Source of the DNA: Teredinibacter turnerae T7901
GTDB taxonomy: Bacteria; Pseudomonadota; Gammaproteobacteria; Pseudomonadales; Cellvibrionaceae
DNA length: 64,000 bases
Reading direction: 5' to 3'
Assembly: GCF_000023025.1 (NCBI RefSeq)
Contig: NC_012997.1
Coordinates: 5,074,501 to 5,138,500 of the forward strand
In this document: in pieces, positions 1 through 8,472 of the stretch
How the letters are laid out: each line of letters opens with the position of its first letter
How positions within the stretch are numbered: the first letter of the stretch is position 1
Program-made: the position numbers and the translations under genes
The notes under the pieces: generated by a model
The model's database searches: none
What the model was told of the DNA's origin: nothing
Seen by the model: only the letters and a program-made list of their open reading frames with translations

Positions 1-777
1 AGCGGCTACGGAATTGGCCCGCTGGCCGAGGCTCTCAGAGAAACCGCGTGCGCAGCGGCCCAACTGACACTGATCAGCCGCTTTGCCAACCTGGTTAGCC
101 CCAGCACCGCGCTGCGTATTCATCAAGTGGAGCCAGATGACTGGTTCCTCCTGTTCGGCGGCACCTACACCCTAACCCCATCACCGCTAGCATTGCGCTG
201 TGCAATAGCGCTCATCAGCCGTGAGCTGAAGCGCAGCGAAAAGGGAGTTCGCCTGGACGCCTATCTGCGCGAACCCAGCCCGGCGGATCGACATCAGTTT
301 CAGGTACATGTTGCCGGGCGATGTCATTTTGGAATGCCGATCAACGCGCTGCGGTTGCGCAAATCTACGCCCCCGTGCAGGCGAGCGCCGACCTTGCGCG
401 CGCAAGTGGCGCTGCAACAATGCGAATCACTCTGTCCTATCGATCGCAGCACACTCACAAGTGTGCAGGACCGACTTTGGTCAACGGCAACCACGCTGAG
501 CTTATCTGAGTGTGCGCAACAAATGGGGATCAGTGCCGCCACATTAAAGCGACGACTGCAGAGCGAAAAAGTCAGCTTTCAGCAAATTAGTGACAACCTG
601 CGCGCTGAGCGCGCAATGATTGATTTGTTGTTGAGCGGCGCATCGGTGGAAGAGGTAGGGGCACGCCTGAACTTTCACGATTCCAGTAATTTCCGCCGGG
701 CATTTAAGCGCTGGACAGGTATGACCCCAAGTGACCTGCGGGCCGTTTACCGGGAGCTTTTTTCAGGCGCCAACTGA
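1..777 (+). CDS. AraC-family transcriptional regulator, 5' end outside window
   Basis: The reading frame is open from base 1, so the N-terminus lies left of the window; 258 residues are visible. The first part resembles the arabinose-binding-like sensor domain (PF12625 type) of long AraC regulators. The last ~100 residues carry the paired helix-turn-helix of AraC/XylS proteins: LSECAQQMGISAATLKRRL for the first motif, and SVEEVGARLNFHDSSNFRRAFKRWTG for the second is visible around bases 640-720. It should be a cytoplasmic activator or repressor. Its target is unknown; it is convergent with the MNIO operon, so it need not regulate that operon. Confidence 0.85.
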   Translation, partial: SGYGIGPLAEALRETACAAAQLTLISRFANLVSPSTALRIHQVEPDDWFLLFGGTYTLTPSPLALRCAIALISRELKRSEKGVRLDAYLREPSPADRHQFQVHVAGRCHFGMPINALRLRKSTPPCRRAPTLRAQVALQQCESLCPIDRSTLTSVQDRLWSTATTLSLSECAQQMGISAATLKRRLQSEKVSFQQISDNLRAERAMIDLLLSGASVEEVGARLNFHDSSNFRRAFKRWTGMTPSDLRAVYRELFSGAN

Positions 778-1019
778 GACCGGATGTTCATGCAGCGAAG
801 CAATAAGTCCAGCGGCATTTGTACCACGGGCATCGATTAGATCATGGTAAGAAAGGAAAAGTAAAATTCACCGTAAAAAAGCCGCCGCCGCATACATTTG
901 TCGACACTTAACCGCTTTTTTTGCGAAACATTTTACATACTAAAACAACACATAGCCAAAAAGCGAAGGCAAATTCAGCGCACGCAAATGCGGCTCCATT
1001 GCCTGTAACGTTGATTTGG

Positions 1020-1040
1020 CAGGCTGTCGAAAACAGCCTG
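1020..1040 (-). terminator. Hairpin between the AraC gene and the DUF2063 gene
   Basis: A perfect 8-bp stem (CAGGCTGT / ACAGCCTG) with a 5-nt loop lies ~80 bp beyond the DUF2063 stop. It has no strong T-tract on either strand, so termination is only likely. The rest of 778-1121 is AT-rich and holds nothing I recognise. Confidence 0.4.
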
Positions 1041-1121
1041 AAGGGTAAAGGCACGATTAACAAGCCAAACGTTGTTCCAGCATTTTAATGCTCGAGAAAA
1101 GCTTGAGCACTGAGAGCACCA

Positions 1122-1715
1122 CTACAAAACAGACTCTCGATAAAGAGTGCGCCAATGGGCGTTGAAGGTGACTTTTACGCCAGCGACCGCAGGGTCTGGC
1201 AGGGGTGCCCGGTTAAGAATCGATGCGATACAACAATTGGGGCTGTAGTCCAGCGTTAGTGTCTGATTGGGCTCGGGCTCGCTCACGGAAGCGGAGTAAT
1301 CCGACATGTTGGCGGCGCGCAATTTTTCTTCGTTCAGGGCAGATTCGAATCGCACCAAATCCTTAAGCACCGGCAGCACTTCTGCACGATCTTGGATAAA
1401 CGACAAAAACGCGTGTGCTTCCTGCACATGGAAATCTGTGGTGCAGGGTAATTGTAAATAATCGTCAATTAACCAGGGCACTGCGAGGCGTTCAATTAAC
1501 TGGCAACTGTACGGTAGTGCCTGTCGTAATTTCGCCCGCCGCCACCAGCGCTGCACTTCGCGCGTTACATCCAAACCGAGACTGCCTTGCATATCTTGTA
1601 AAGTGCGCAATTCCGTCTGACTTAAGTTGCGTTCACTGACATTGCCCGGTTGCTGTAAGCGGTCGCCACTGGGCACCATTTTTACTAGTGCTTCTTGCCA
1701 TGCCTGTAAGCTCAT
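1122..1715 (-). CDS. DUF2063 (BufC/HvfC-like) partner of MNIO enzyme
   Basis: This 197-residue protein has the DUF2063 layout: an N-terminal MSLQAWQEALVKMV helix, then a helical domain with the Trp/Tyr/Asp-rich segment WLIDDYLQLP. Family knowledge: such proteins help the DUF692/MNIO enzyme bind and modify its precursor peptide. The ATG at 1715 overlaps the stop of the upstream MNIO gene as ATGA and has a strong ribosome site (GGGAGGT) just before it; a longer frame starting at 1754 lacks this support. The tight overlap indicates translational coupling and a shared complex. No precursor gene follows it before the AraC gene. Confidence 0.8.
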   Translation of the reverse strand: MSLQAWQEALVKMVPSGDRLQQPGNVSERNLSQTELRTLQDMQGSLGLDVTREVQRWWRRAKLRQALPYSCQLIERLAVPWLIDDYLQLPCTTDFHVQEAHAFLSFIQDRAEVLPVLKDLVRFESALNEEKLRAANMSDYSASVSEPEPNQTLTLDYSPNCCIASILNRAPLPDPAVAGVKVTFNAHWRTLYRESVL

Positions 1716-2692
1716 ACCACCTCCCGCTGTGTTCGTGTAACCCGGTGGCGCCAATGGCTGTTGGCGCGCTCGAGGTTGCGCAGCACATCCGTCTCAGAAA
1801 ACTGCCCGAGCCCGACCTCGGGGCATTCGAACACCAAAGCTTTCAAATTCGTTGCGTCTGGCAGCAATGCCTCTAACAACTCCCATACAGGTTCCGGGGT
1901 GTGGTTGGAGCGGTTATTGATTTCCATTCCCTGCAGATTACAACCGCCAGCCAGATGCACTTCGACCACCCGGGTTTTATCCAACTTTGCCAGTTTTTCC
2001 CAGGGGTTGGTGTTGAAATTCACTGCATTGCAGTGGAAATTGTAGAGATCCAATAAAATGCCAAAGCCCTCGCCGACTCTCTCCGCCAGGGCGTTGAAAA
2101 AGTCCACTTCGTCCATCCCGAAGCCATCAATGCCCGGCAAATAGAACGCGGTGTTTTCCAGTAAAAACGGGCGCTGGTAACGGTTGATAAGCGCTTTGAT
2201 GCGCGGCACCAGCAAGTTCAGCGACTCCTCGCAAAACGGCAGCGGCAGTATGCTGCCCGCATGGTAGTGTTCACCATCTGTGGTCGTTACGTTAAGAAAC
2301 CCAAGATGTTCGCTGTGCCAGGCGATTTCTTCCCGGTCCGCTACCGAATCCATCGCGCGCAAATATGCTTTGTTCCACCCAGAGACAGAACCCAGTGAGA
2401 GGGTCTCGCCATGGACAACCTTAGGCAAGCCTGCAGTGGAGCGAAAAAACTGCTCGACCATCGGATCGCTAGGTTCCAGCCGCCAGCAGTCGTGGCGCTC
2501 TTGCCAGGTGCAGAGATCTGTCGGATTAAATTCAACAAAATCGATTAACGAGCTGCCCTTCGCTAACAACGACGAAAGGCTTTTTTGGAAGTTTATGCCC
2601 ACACCCAGTTCCGGCAGGTACTGAATATCCAGCAAAGCCTGCGTCCGAGGGTGGAGGTGTGCGTCCGTGCGCAAAGCCGCGTAATTATTCAT
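1712..2692 (-). CDS. MNIO-family (DUF692, BufB-like) oxidative peptide-modifying enzyme
   Basis: This 326-residue TIM-barrel protein belongs to the multinuclear non-heme iron oxidative enzymes, which modify cysteines or other residues in ribosomally made peptides such as methanobactins and bufferins. Visible family landmarks are HSEHLGF (126-132), LLEN (177-180), LLDLYNF (213-219), HLAGG (246-250), His264 and FECPE (288-292). The usual Asp-x-His around position 262-264 reads Ser-Asn-His, so it is a divergent member. The start has a stop two codons upstream and only a weak ribosome site. It is first in a two-gene operon with the DUF2063 partner. The family is secure; the substrate is unknown because no precursor gene is visible. 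Confidence 0.8.
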   Translation of the reverse strand: MNNYAALRTDAHLHPRTQALLDIQYLPELGVGINFQKSLSSLLAKGSSLIDFVEFNPTDLCTWQERHDCWRLEPSDPMVEQFFRSTAGLPKVVHGETLSLGSVSGWNKAYLRAMDSVADREEIAWHSEHLGFLNVTTTDGEHYHAGSILPLPFCEESLNLLVPRIKALINRYQRPFLLENTAFYLPGIDGFGMDEVDFFNALAERVGEGFGILLDLYNFHCNAVNFNTNPWEKLAKLDKTRVVEVHLAGGCNLQGMEINNRSNHTPEPVWELLEALLPDATNLKALVFECPEVGLGQFSETDVLRNLERANSHWRHRVTRTQREVV

Positions 2693-3175
2693 AACAAATC
2701 AACTCTCAGTAGAGGAGGGTTACGCTTGGGTTTATTCCCTTATCCATCGCGCCGCGTGGCAGGCACGATTACCAATGGTGATACAGACGCAAAACGTATA
2801 TTGCAGTGACAAATCCGTTAATGCTGAATAACTCTATGCATTAAAGCGGCAAAATCTAGCGCCGGTTTTTAGCCGTTACAGTTGACGCTAGCCTACGCAT
2901 CCCGTCGCACAGGTACAGCAAACTAAGTCTGGAAGAAAATGTGAGATATTTACAAGGAACGGTTTTTTCTAAGCACGAAGGGGGATATGCGCAAATTAAC
3001 ACGACAATTTAAGCGCCAAGGTGAAAGCGCCATTTTTAATGGCAGGGAATTTTAAGGCAGGGAACCTGAAGGCCGGCAAAAACATCAAATCTGGATGCCG
3101 CTACGCAACAGCGCTACGGCATCTTTGCAGTACAACTATTCGATCGAGTTATTCGCGCAATATGTACCGTGGCGT
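2693..3175. other. Intergenic region upstream of the MNIO gene
   Basis: No credible gene of 40 codons or more is present. The minus strand has only frames of 7-14 codons before stops. A plus-strand 23-codon frame begins at 2987 after GAAGGGGG but has no family features. An imperfect hairpin at 3094-3123 (GATGCCG / CGGCATC arms) may end the pilin operon; GGCAGGGAA occurs twice near 3041-3064. Confidence 0.5.
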
Positions 3176-5167
3176 TTACAGGTAGCGGCTCCAATACACC
3201 CGGGACACATCGTTTTCTGAGGTATTACATGCACCACCGCCACCCCCCATATTGGGGATCTCAATCGGGTTGAACGATGGTGGCAAATTAGTAAGGTCCA
3301 CCGTCGTACTGCCCCCCAGTCGATTGGCATTGCCACCATCGCCCTCGGCACCCAGCCCGTTGGCATTGATATAGCCATGCACTTCGGTGTCGCCACCGGT
3401 AAACAAATAGTTTCCGGCCATGACTGTGCCAAAGATTTCCGTGGATGCGCCAAGCGTGATGTTGCCGCCTTGATAGGTCGTCTGGTCGGCAGGGGAGTAT
3501 CCGCCAGCCAGCATACCGATATTGCCGATCGCGTTAGAGATCAGCTCGCCCGCCGACACGTCACAAAAATTTGTGGGGTACAAGCCCGCGAAGTAATTCG
3601 TAGAGTTGTGGATAAACCGGTTGTCGCAAATTACATCGTAACCGGCAAAGTTAATAGAGTAAGTTTTGTGGCCACCAGAGGTGGAAATATCGCCAGTCGC
3701 AATAAAGGTGTTGTAGTACTCCCCGTTGCCCAGGTTTAAATCGCCTTCAAACCAGGCAACACCGGGTGCCATATTCTTGCCATCCACATCCCAGCGCTGC
3801 TGACCCTGGTTGTAAGAAAAGCAGCGGTTCTGATCGCTGTGGCCGTTACATATTTTATGGGTAGGCTGAGCGGGGGAGGTGCAAGTGCCGTTAGCGCTGA
3901 CCTGATCGCACAAAAAACCTTTTACCCCTGAGCTGTTTGCACCTATGTGATAAGCGCCGTTAGGCACGCCGTGCACGTTCGAAACCGTCACCTGCATTTC
4001 GCCGTCGACAAATTCGAATACATAGTTTGCACTGCTTTTCAGCGCCCAGGCATCCACCATTACCGGCGTCATGCTAAACGCTTGAATCTCGTCCATAACC
4101 GGCACCACAACCGGTACACCGCCTTGTGCATCGCCACCACCGCAGCCATTCAGCGCACCTGCAGCGCGCAACTGCTGAAAGCCCGTCCAGCCATTCGGGC
4201 AATTGATATCCTGCTGAGCAGTCACATTGCCCACATTGATCCAGGAAGTAATATTGACATCGCCGCGCGCACCTATGTCACCGTGACTGCCGCCAGAAAT
4301 AGTGACGTCGCCAGCCGCCTGAAAGCTTTCCACGTTCGCCCAGGCCGTGTTCGCGATATCGCCAAGAGAATACATCCGCCCTGAAGGCCCGCCACCCAAA
4401 TTGATATTGCCATTGGCATAGGCCTCCGAGATCACCCGGCCATTCCCCTCAGTGCGAATAGTTCCCATAACATAGGCTTTGCCGACGCTCGCGCCGCCAG
4501 TGAGCCGCAAACTACCGTTACTGCGCACTTCTGGAATATAGACAGCGCTGCCCAGGGTGATGTCTTCGGTCGCGGCCAATTGATCGATACCGCTCACGGA
4601 AATACTGTTGAGCGAAACCGAGCCATCAACGAAGAATTCCGCTGATGTATGATCGTCCCGTTCAACCGTGATGCCGCCCCCTAAATCCAGATCCCGATAA
4701 AAATCGAGCATGGTTGAGATTTCAACCGGTCCACCGGCGCACAGGTAGGGCGCGATGCGGTAGCCCACTTGGATAACCGACGACGCCTTTGCCGTTGCAT
4801 CCTGAGCGGTGATATTAACCGTGATATCGAAGGTGTCCGCCGCGCTCTGTCCCGCTGGCACGGCCACATTCACAACATCGGCGTTAAGCGATAAGGCGTC
4901 GCTGGTTAAACCGTTAATTGCAATCGGCAGTTCACCGCTAAGATCGGCCAGCGCCTCCGGTTGGGTGTCGGCAAGCTGGTAGAGGTATTTACGAAACACC
5001 TCCACACCGGCCCAGGCATCCGCCTGCGCATTGGTATTTGCGTGGGCTGCCACTTGTAGCTGTTGATTGCTGCGCACAGTGTACATAACCCCCATGGCCG
5101 CTACGGTCATCGCCAGGCTGATCATAAGGATCACCAGAATGGTCGCAATGCCTTGCTGGCGGCTCAC
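3176..5167 (-). CDS. PilX-like minor pilin with very long beta-repeat C-terminal region
   Basis: The mature start is a type IV prepilin-like helix: after the GTG at 5167 the protein begins MSRQQGIATILVILMISLAM, the pattern of PilX proteins, with no Glu5. At 663 residues it is three to four times the usual PilX length. Residues ~210-370 and ~570-650 contain many short Gly-, Ile- and Val-rich repeats (for example GDVNITSWINVGNV and GNITLGASTEIFGTV) that resemble bactofilin or right-handed beta-helix rungs. A Cys-containing middle segment may be an adhesive domain. It is the last gene of the operon, 20 bp after pilW. The start is inferred: no strong ribosome site is visible and the frame stays open to 5329. 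Confidence 0.7.
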   Translation of the reverse strand: MSRQQGIATILVILMISLAMTVAAMGVMYTVRSNQQLQVAAHANTNAQADAWAGVEVFRKYLYQLADTQPEALADLSGELPIAINGLTSDALSLNADVVNVAVPAGQSAADTFDITVNITAQDATAKASSVIQVGYRIAPYLCAGGPVEISTMLDFYRDLDLGGGITVERDDHTSAEFFVDGSVSLNSISVSGIDQLAATEDITLGSAVYIPEVRSNGSLRLTGGASVGKAYVMGTIRTEGNGRVISEAYANGNINLGGGPSGRMYSLGDIANTAWANVESFQAAGDVTISGGSHGDIGARGDVNITSWINVGNVTAQQDINCPNGWTGFQQLRAAGALNGCGGGDAQGGVPVVVPVMDEIQAFSMTPVMVDAWALKSSANYVFEFVDGEMQVTVSNVHGVPNGAYHIGANSSGVKGFLCDQVSANGTCTSPAQPTHKICNGHSDQNRCFSYNQGQQRWDVDGKNMAPGVAWFEGDLNLGNGEYYNTFIATGDISTSGGHKTYSINFAGYDVICDNRFIHNSTNYFAGLYPTNFCDVSAGELISNAIGNIGMLAGGYSPADQTTYQGGNITLGASTEIFGTVMAGNYLFTGGDTEVHGYINANGLGAEGDGGNANRLGGSTTVDLTNLPPSFNPIEIPNMGGGGGACNTSENDVSRVYWSRYL

Positions 5168-5187
5168 GCCAATGTTGTTGGCGTTGG

Positions 5188-5841
5188 CTAGGTGCTTAAG
5201 TGGGTGTTGGTAAGACAATAGCTGTACTCCGTTGGCGTCACCGCGCCACCAGCCAGCTCTGCGCTGGAGGCGGCGCGCACACGCACCTGAAAATGGTCCG
5301 TTGCGACCCCCAAACCGTAGGGCGTACAACTGGCCTGGGCTACGGAAAACCGCAGCAACGCGGCCTGCTGGTTGCGAAACTCACCGAGGATTGTCTGCGC
5401 TTGCCAGGCCAGCCCCGTCAGGTCCACCAGGGCATCACAGTTATTGGGGGCAACCAGTTCGACCAGCCGCCGCCCGGTAATATTGGTGTCGGCTTCGATG
5501 TAGGAATCTTCGCGAAACCCTCGGCAGCGGTACACACCTCCATCAACATATCGCCAGTACAAACTGCTTACGGAACCGCTCTCGGCGACGACGACATCGC
5601 TGGCAGACGCCGTCGGTAAACCCAGCCCTGCGTTGTGTAATTCGTACTGCATTTGCAGCAATGCACTGGCGATCTGGCGATCCAGCAGGGCATCGCTTTT
5701 GGCCTGCACACTGACCTGCATTAAATTTTTATGGAGTGCAACACATGCCAGCAGTGCAAGCATCGAAATCAGCATGCCCACCATCTGACTAATGAGCGTT
5801 GCGCCTGCTTGTCGACTGCGACCTCTGTTGCCCGTGCTCAT
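5188..5841 (-). CDS. PilW-like minor pilin
   Basis: This 217-residue prepilin-like protein starts MSTGNRGRSRQAGATLISQM, followed by a hydrophobic helix (about residues 14-36) typical of PilW, in which the Glu5 of major pilins is absent. The rest is a globular domain with several cysteines. Its ATG overlaps the pilV stop as ATGA, showing coupling. It should sit in the inner membrane and join the minor-pilin complex that primes type IV pilus assembly. Confidence 0.75.
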   Translation of the reverse strand: MSTGNRGRSRQAGATLISQMVGMLISMLALLACVALHKNLMQVSVQAKSDALLDRQIASALLQMQYELHNAGLGLPTASASDVVVAESGSVSSLYWRYVDGGVYRCRGFREDSYIEADTNITGRRLVELVAPNNCDALVDLTGLAWQAQTILGEFRNQQAALLRFSVAQASCTPYGLGVATDHFQVRVRAASSAELAGGAVTPTEYSYCLTNTHLST

Positions 5842-6200
5842 TGTTGAACAACACCCCCGACCCGGTAATCGACCCCGTTAAGTCGGGCCGACAACACCAC
5901 CGGTCGACTCACGTCGGAGATCGCCAGGCCGCCGACGCTGGCGGTTGTTAAATCGCAACCCGCCACTTCCACCTCAGCGCCGAAGTTATCGGTCGCAAAC
6001 CCGCCAGCGCTACACAGGCTTGTACTGTCCGCCCGGTTTTGCACCTTGCTGCGCAATTCGTTGACGACTTGCTGATGTACTTTGTTGTCTCGCTGGGCGA
6101 CTGACATTTTGGCCGCAACATGAGAAATACCCACGCCTGCCACTGCAAATAACAGAACGCCAATCAGGGACTCCGCAAGCACATCGCCCTTTTGGCGCAT
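5838..6200 (-). CDS. PilV-like minor pilin
   Basis: This 120-residue protein begins MRQKGDVLAESLIGVLLFAV, the layout of PilV prepilins (short positive leader, Gly, then a helix with Glu at +5 from the Gly). The ATG at 6200 lies 10 nt after the fimT stop and follows an AGGCGG ribosome site; an ATG at 6227 overlapping fimT is an alternative. A disulfide-prone pair of Cys is seen in the C-terminal half (SLCSAGG and VAGCDL). It likely acts as a priming minor pilin between FimT and PilW. Confidence 0.7.
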   Translation of the reverse strand: MRQKGDVLAESLIGVLLFAVAGVGISHVAAKMSVAQRDNKVHQQVVNELRSKVQNRADSTSLCSAGGFATDNFGAEVEVAGCDLTTASVGGLAISDVSRPVVLSARLNGVDYRVGGVVQQ

Positions 6201-6210
6201 CAGCCGCCTG

Positions 6211-6681
6211 CTACAAAAGCTCCACATTTTTTGTTTCCCCTCCCGAACGCAGTAAGAGTGACCCGCTGCCACCGCAGCTGACACAACCAGCACCCACCTG
6301 CGTGATGCGGCCATGATTCGACATACACAAACAGCCCACCGCGACACCATTAGCTTCTACCGTTACCAAAGGGCTCAAGTCTGCCGACCACACCGGCGTG
6401 CTGTCGCAACTGGCCGGCCCAGATGGCTGCGCCGCATGAACCGTCATGGTGTCATTGCCAAAGCACAGCGCTGTTGCTGCCTGTCCGCCAGACACCGCAA
6501 AGGCGTTGCGCAACGCCTGCGATTTCGCCAGGCTAAAACTATGGTAAAGATCGTTTTCGGCAGCATTTAACCGGTTGATCGTGGACCAGTTGGTACTGAA
6601 AGACAGGCCGGCCATGGTGAGCACACTGAAGATTGCAATCACCACCATCAACTCGATTAAACTGAGCCCTCGCTGGTTCAC
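6211..6681 (-). CDS. fimT: FimT/GspH-type minor pseudopilin
   Basis: This 156-residue protein has a class III leader and helix, MNQRGLSLIELMVVIAIFSV, with the conserved Glu5. The domain after it (NRLNAAENDLYHSFSLAKSQALR) matches GspH/FimT. The preferred start is GTG at 6681, whose GTGA overlaps the pilE stop; an upstream TTG at 6708 is possible. C-terminal cysteines (CLCMSNH and CVSCGG) are notable. In related bacteria FimT is a minor pilin, in some cases linked to DNA binding during uptake. Confidence 0.8.
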   Translation of the reverse strand: MNQRGLSLIELMVVIAIFSVLTMAGLSFSTNWSTINRLNAAENDLYHSFSLAKSQALRNAFAVSGGQAATALCFGNDTMTVHAAQPSGPASCDSTPVWSADLSPLVTVEANGVAVGCLCMSNHGRITQVGAGCVSCGGSGSLLLRSGGETKNVELL

Positions 6682-7118
6682 AGCCAGCCGCCGTTGCCCT
6701 GCGGACAACCCTCCGCAGTGCGCAGGTTTTCATTGGTAATCTTGAGGATGCAACCGTCGAAGCTGTTGTGGCCGGTGGCGACAAGTTCATAAGTCGCTGC
6801 AGTGGATTCTGCGTGATAGGTAAAATCGTCCGAAGATGCGTTCCAGCCGGTATAGCGGGTCGCAAGATCGTCATCGGCATCGAGTACGGGGTAACTGAGT
6901 AGACGCTGGTAGTCGTTCTCCACATTCACGGTGAGCGCGACCAAATCCGCCTGCGCTGAGCGCATTTTGCTGCGTAAAATAAAATTGTTGTAGGAGGGAA
7001 TAGCAATTGCCGCAAGAATTGCGGTAATCGCAACCGCGATCATAAGCTCAATTAACGTAAAGCCTGCGGCAGAGGAATTTTTTCTCTCGTACACGCGCGT
7101 ATAAAAATGCGAATCCAT
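6678..7118 (-). CDS. pilE: Type IV pilin-like protein (PilE)
   Basis: This 146-residue prepilin has an unusually long 19-residue leader ending in Gly, followed by FTLIELMIAVAITAILAAIA, the classic type IVa pilin helix. The globular part has two C-terminal cysteines (DGCILKIT and EGCPQGN) that would form the D-loop disulfide. ATG 7118 is chosen because GAGGTAACA precedes it. It is first of five coupled genes (pilE-fimT-pilV-pilW-pilX), so this is a minor PilE as in the Pseudomonas fimU-pilVWXY1E set. No PilY1 gene is present here. Confidence 0.82.
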   Translation of the reverse strand: MDSHFYTRVYERKNSSAAGFTLIELMIAVAITAILAAIAIPSYNNFILRSKMRSAQADLVALTVNVENDYQRLLSYPVLDADDDLATRYTGWNASSDDFTYHAESTAATYELVATGHNSFDGCILKITNENLRTAEGCPQGNGGWL

Positions 7119-7674
7119 TGTTACCTCAATCCAAAAAACCGAATCGGGCATTCAGGAAATTACTGCCTCAGATTCGATTACAGCTGCGCACAACAGGCAC
7201 TCGAAAGCCTCCTGGTTCGCGCAGGTTCAAAAGTATAAAGAAGAATATTTTTGTAATATCACTCGAGAGTGATTGAAAATCTTTCGGAACAGCTTCGACA
7301 ATTCACTAGCGAAAAGCGAAATAAGAAATAGCGACCAATTTAAATATACACTTGCAATAGAATTAAAAAATAAGTGCAAGATGAATGGCTGAAACAGGTT
7401 TATAAATGGCGCGAAATGCCTCCAGCACACCGCCCTGAGGGCTTGATCGCCGCCGTGGTGTTCACCGGGATCTGCACAACAAATAGGTAAAATTTGCCCG
7501 CGCCACGGTTCCCCCTTGACGGTGGGCGTTGCCGGAGCACAGTCCAATCAGGGAGCATGCTGAGCCCATTCTGGATCACTTGCCAGCAACCTGCTAAGCT
7601 TCGAGCCCCGCCAGATACCGGGTTTTGTCGATATGGGGTGGATGGCGTCGGCGAATTACACACATCGAGGTTCC
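7119..7674. other. Divergent intergenic region between pilE and the SHOCT gene
   Basis: About 550 bp with no supported gene. The pilE-proximal part is AT-rich and should hold its promoter; it includes a short palindrome at 7258-7273. The part nearer the SHOCT gene is GC-rich and without recognisable signals except the ribosome site before 7675. Confidence 0.5.
7258..7273. promoter_or_regulatory. Palindrome upstream of the pilin operon
   Basis: Two 7-bp arms (ATCACTC / GAGTGAT) separated by GA form a perfect dyad ~140 bp upstream of the pilE start, in an AT-rich stretch. It has the size of a dimeric regulator site. The regulator is unknown. Confidence 0.35.
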
Positions 7675-8163
7675 ATGAAATACCAATCCATTTGCGGGGC
7701 TATGATTGCCCTGGGTCTCAGCCTGCCGAGTTCGGCAGAGGTGCTGATCGTCGATCAACTCGATACCCAACACTGTCGGCTTGTTGCCGAAAACACCTGT
7801 GAAAGCAAAAAATCCAAAGAGAGTAAGTCGCTAGCCAAATGTACCCAATGGCATAAAAACGCGGCGGCGGAACAACAGGCAAATACGGTTGTTATCGATA
7901 AGGCGACTGAAACCGAACGTCGCCGACCCAACTTCGATGGCAGTTGGAAAGCCATTACCGAGCGCAGCTATACGGCCCGGTACTTCGATTGTCCCAACGA
8001 GATAGTTCAAGCCGCTTCGATGCCTGCCATCGACAAACCTGCACCCGCAGCAAACAGAAGCATTGCTGAAAGGTTACGCCTGCTAAAAGAGCTGCGGGAA
8101 AAATCGCTGATAACCGAAGCAGAGTACGCGGCTAAAAAAGCAGAAATACTGGAATCGCTCTAG
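7675..8163 (+). CDS. Secreted SHOCT-domain protein
   Basis: This 162-residue protein has a signal peptide (MKYQSICGAMIALGLSLPSSA) and a C-terminal SHOCT motif (about residues 128-161, IAERLRLLKELREKSLITEAEY), a short helical element usually at protein termini and tied to oligomerisation. The middle contains two Cys near the N-terminus (HCRLVAENTC) and one later (FDCPN). ATG 7675 is preferred because GAGG lies 6 nt upstream; the frame extends to 7633 without a ribosome site. Its function is unknown. Confidence 0.7.
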   Translation: MKYQSICGAMIALGLSLPSSAEVLIVDQLDTQHCRLVAENTCESKKSKESKSLAKCTQWHKNAAAEQQANTVVIDKATETERRRPNFDGSWKAITERSYTARYFDCPNEIVQAASMPAIDKPAPAANRSIAERLRLLKELREKSLITEAEYAAKKAEILESL

Positions 8164-8472
8164 GGCTGAAAATACCCAGGTACATTTAGAAAAGCCTGCC
8201 TGGGTTAGCCATTAAGCATTAAGAAAAAACTTGCTCGACTGTGGGCACAACAACAGCGACGGTAATTTTGTGCTTAAATAAAAGCTCAGCGCCCGCAGCA
8301 GAGCTTTTGTGTGTCGCCAGATGCTCATCAAAGCTGCTGTTCACATCGCGCTAAATTTAGTGTTTTTGCCCTACGTGAAGTCCGCGACACTGGCCCACAT
8401 CTAAACGCTCCTGCCCATTCCATACAGTACTGAAAAATAGACAAGCTGATTTTTGCAACGCTCGAAGCCGCG
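8164..8472. other. Intergenic region, SHOCT gene to LysR gene (convergent)
   Basis: No gene is seen. A stem AAAGCTC / GAGCTTT with a 13-nt loop at 8281-8307, followed by TT, may serve as a weak terminator for the plus-strand gene. Confidence 0.4.

Noticed and set aside
2987-3058. 23-codon plus-strand frame after GAAGGGGG as possible MNIO precursor
   Set aside because: Wrong strand relative to the MNIO genes, no signal peptide or Cys, and the ribosome site is too close to the ATG.
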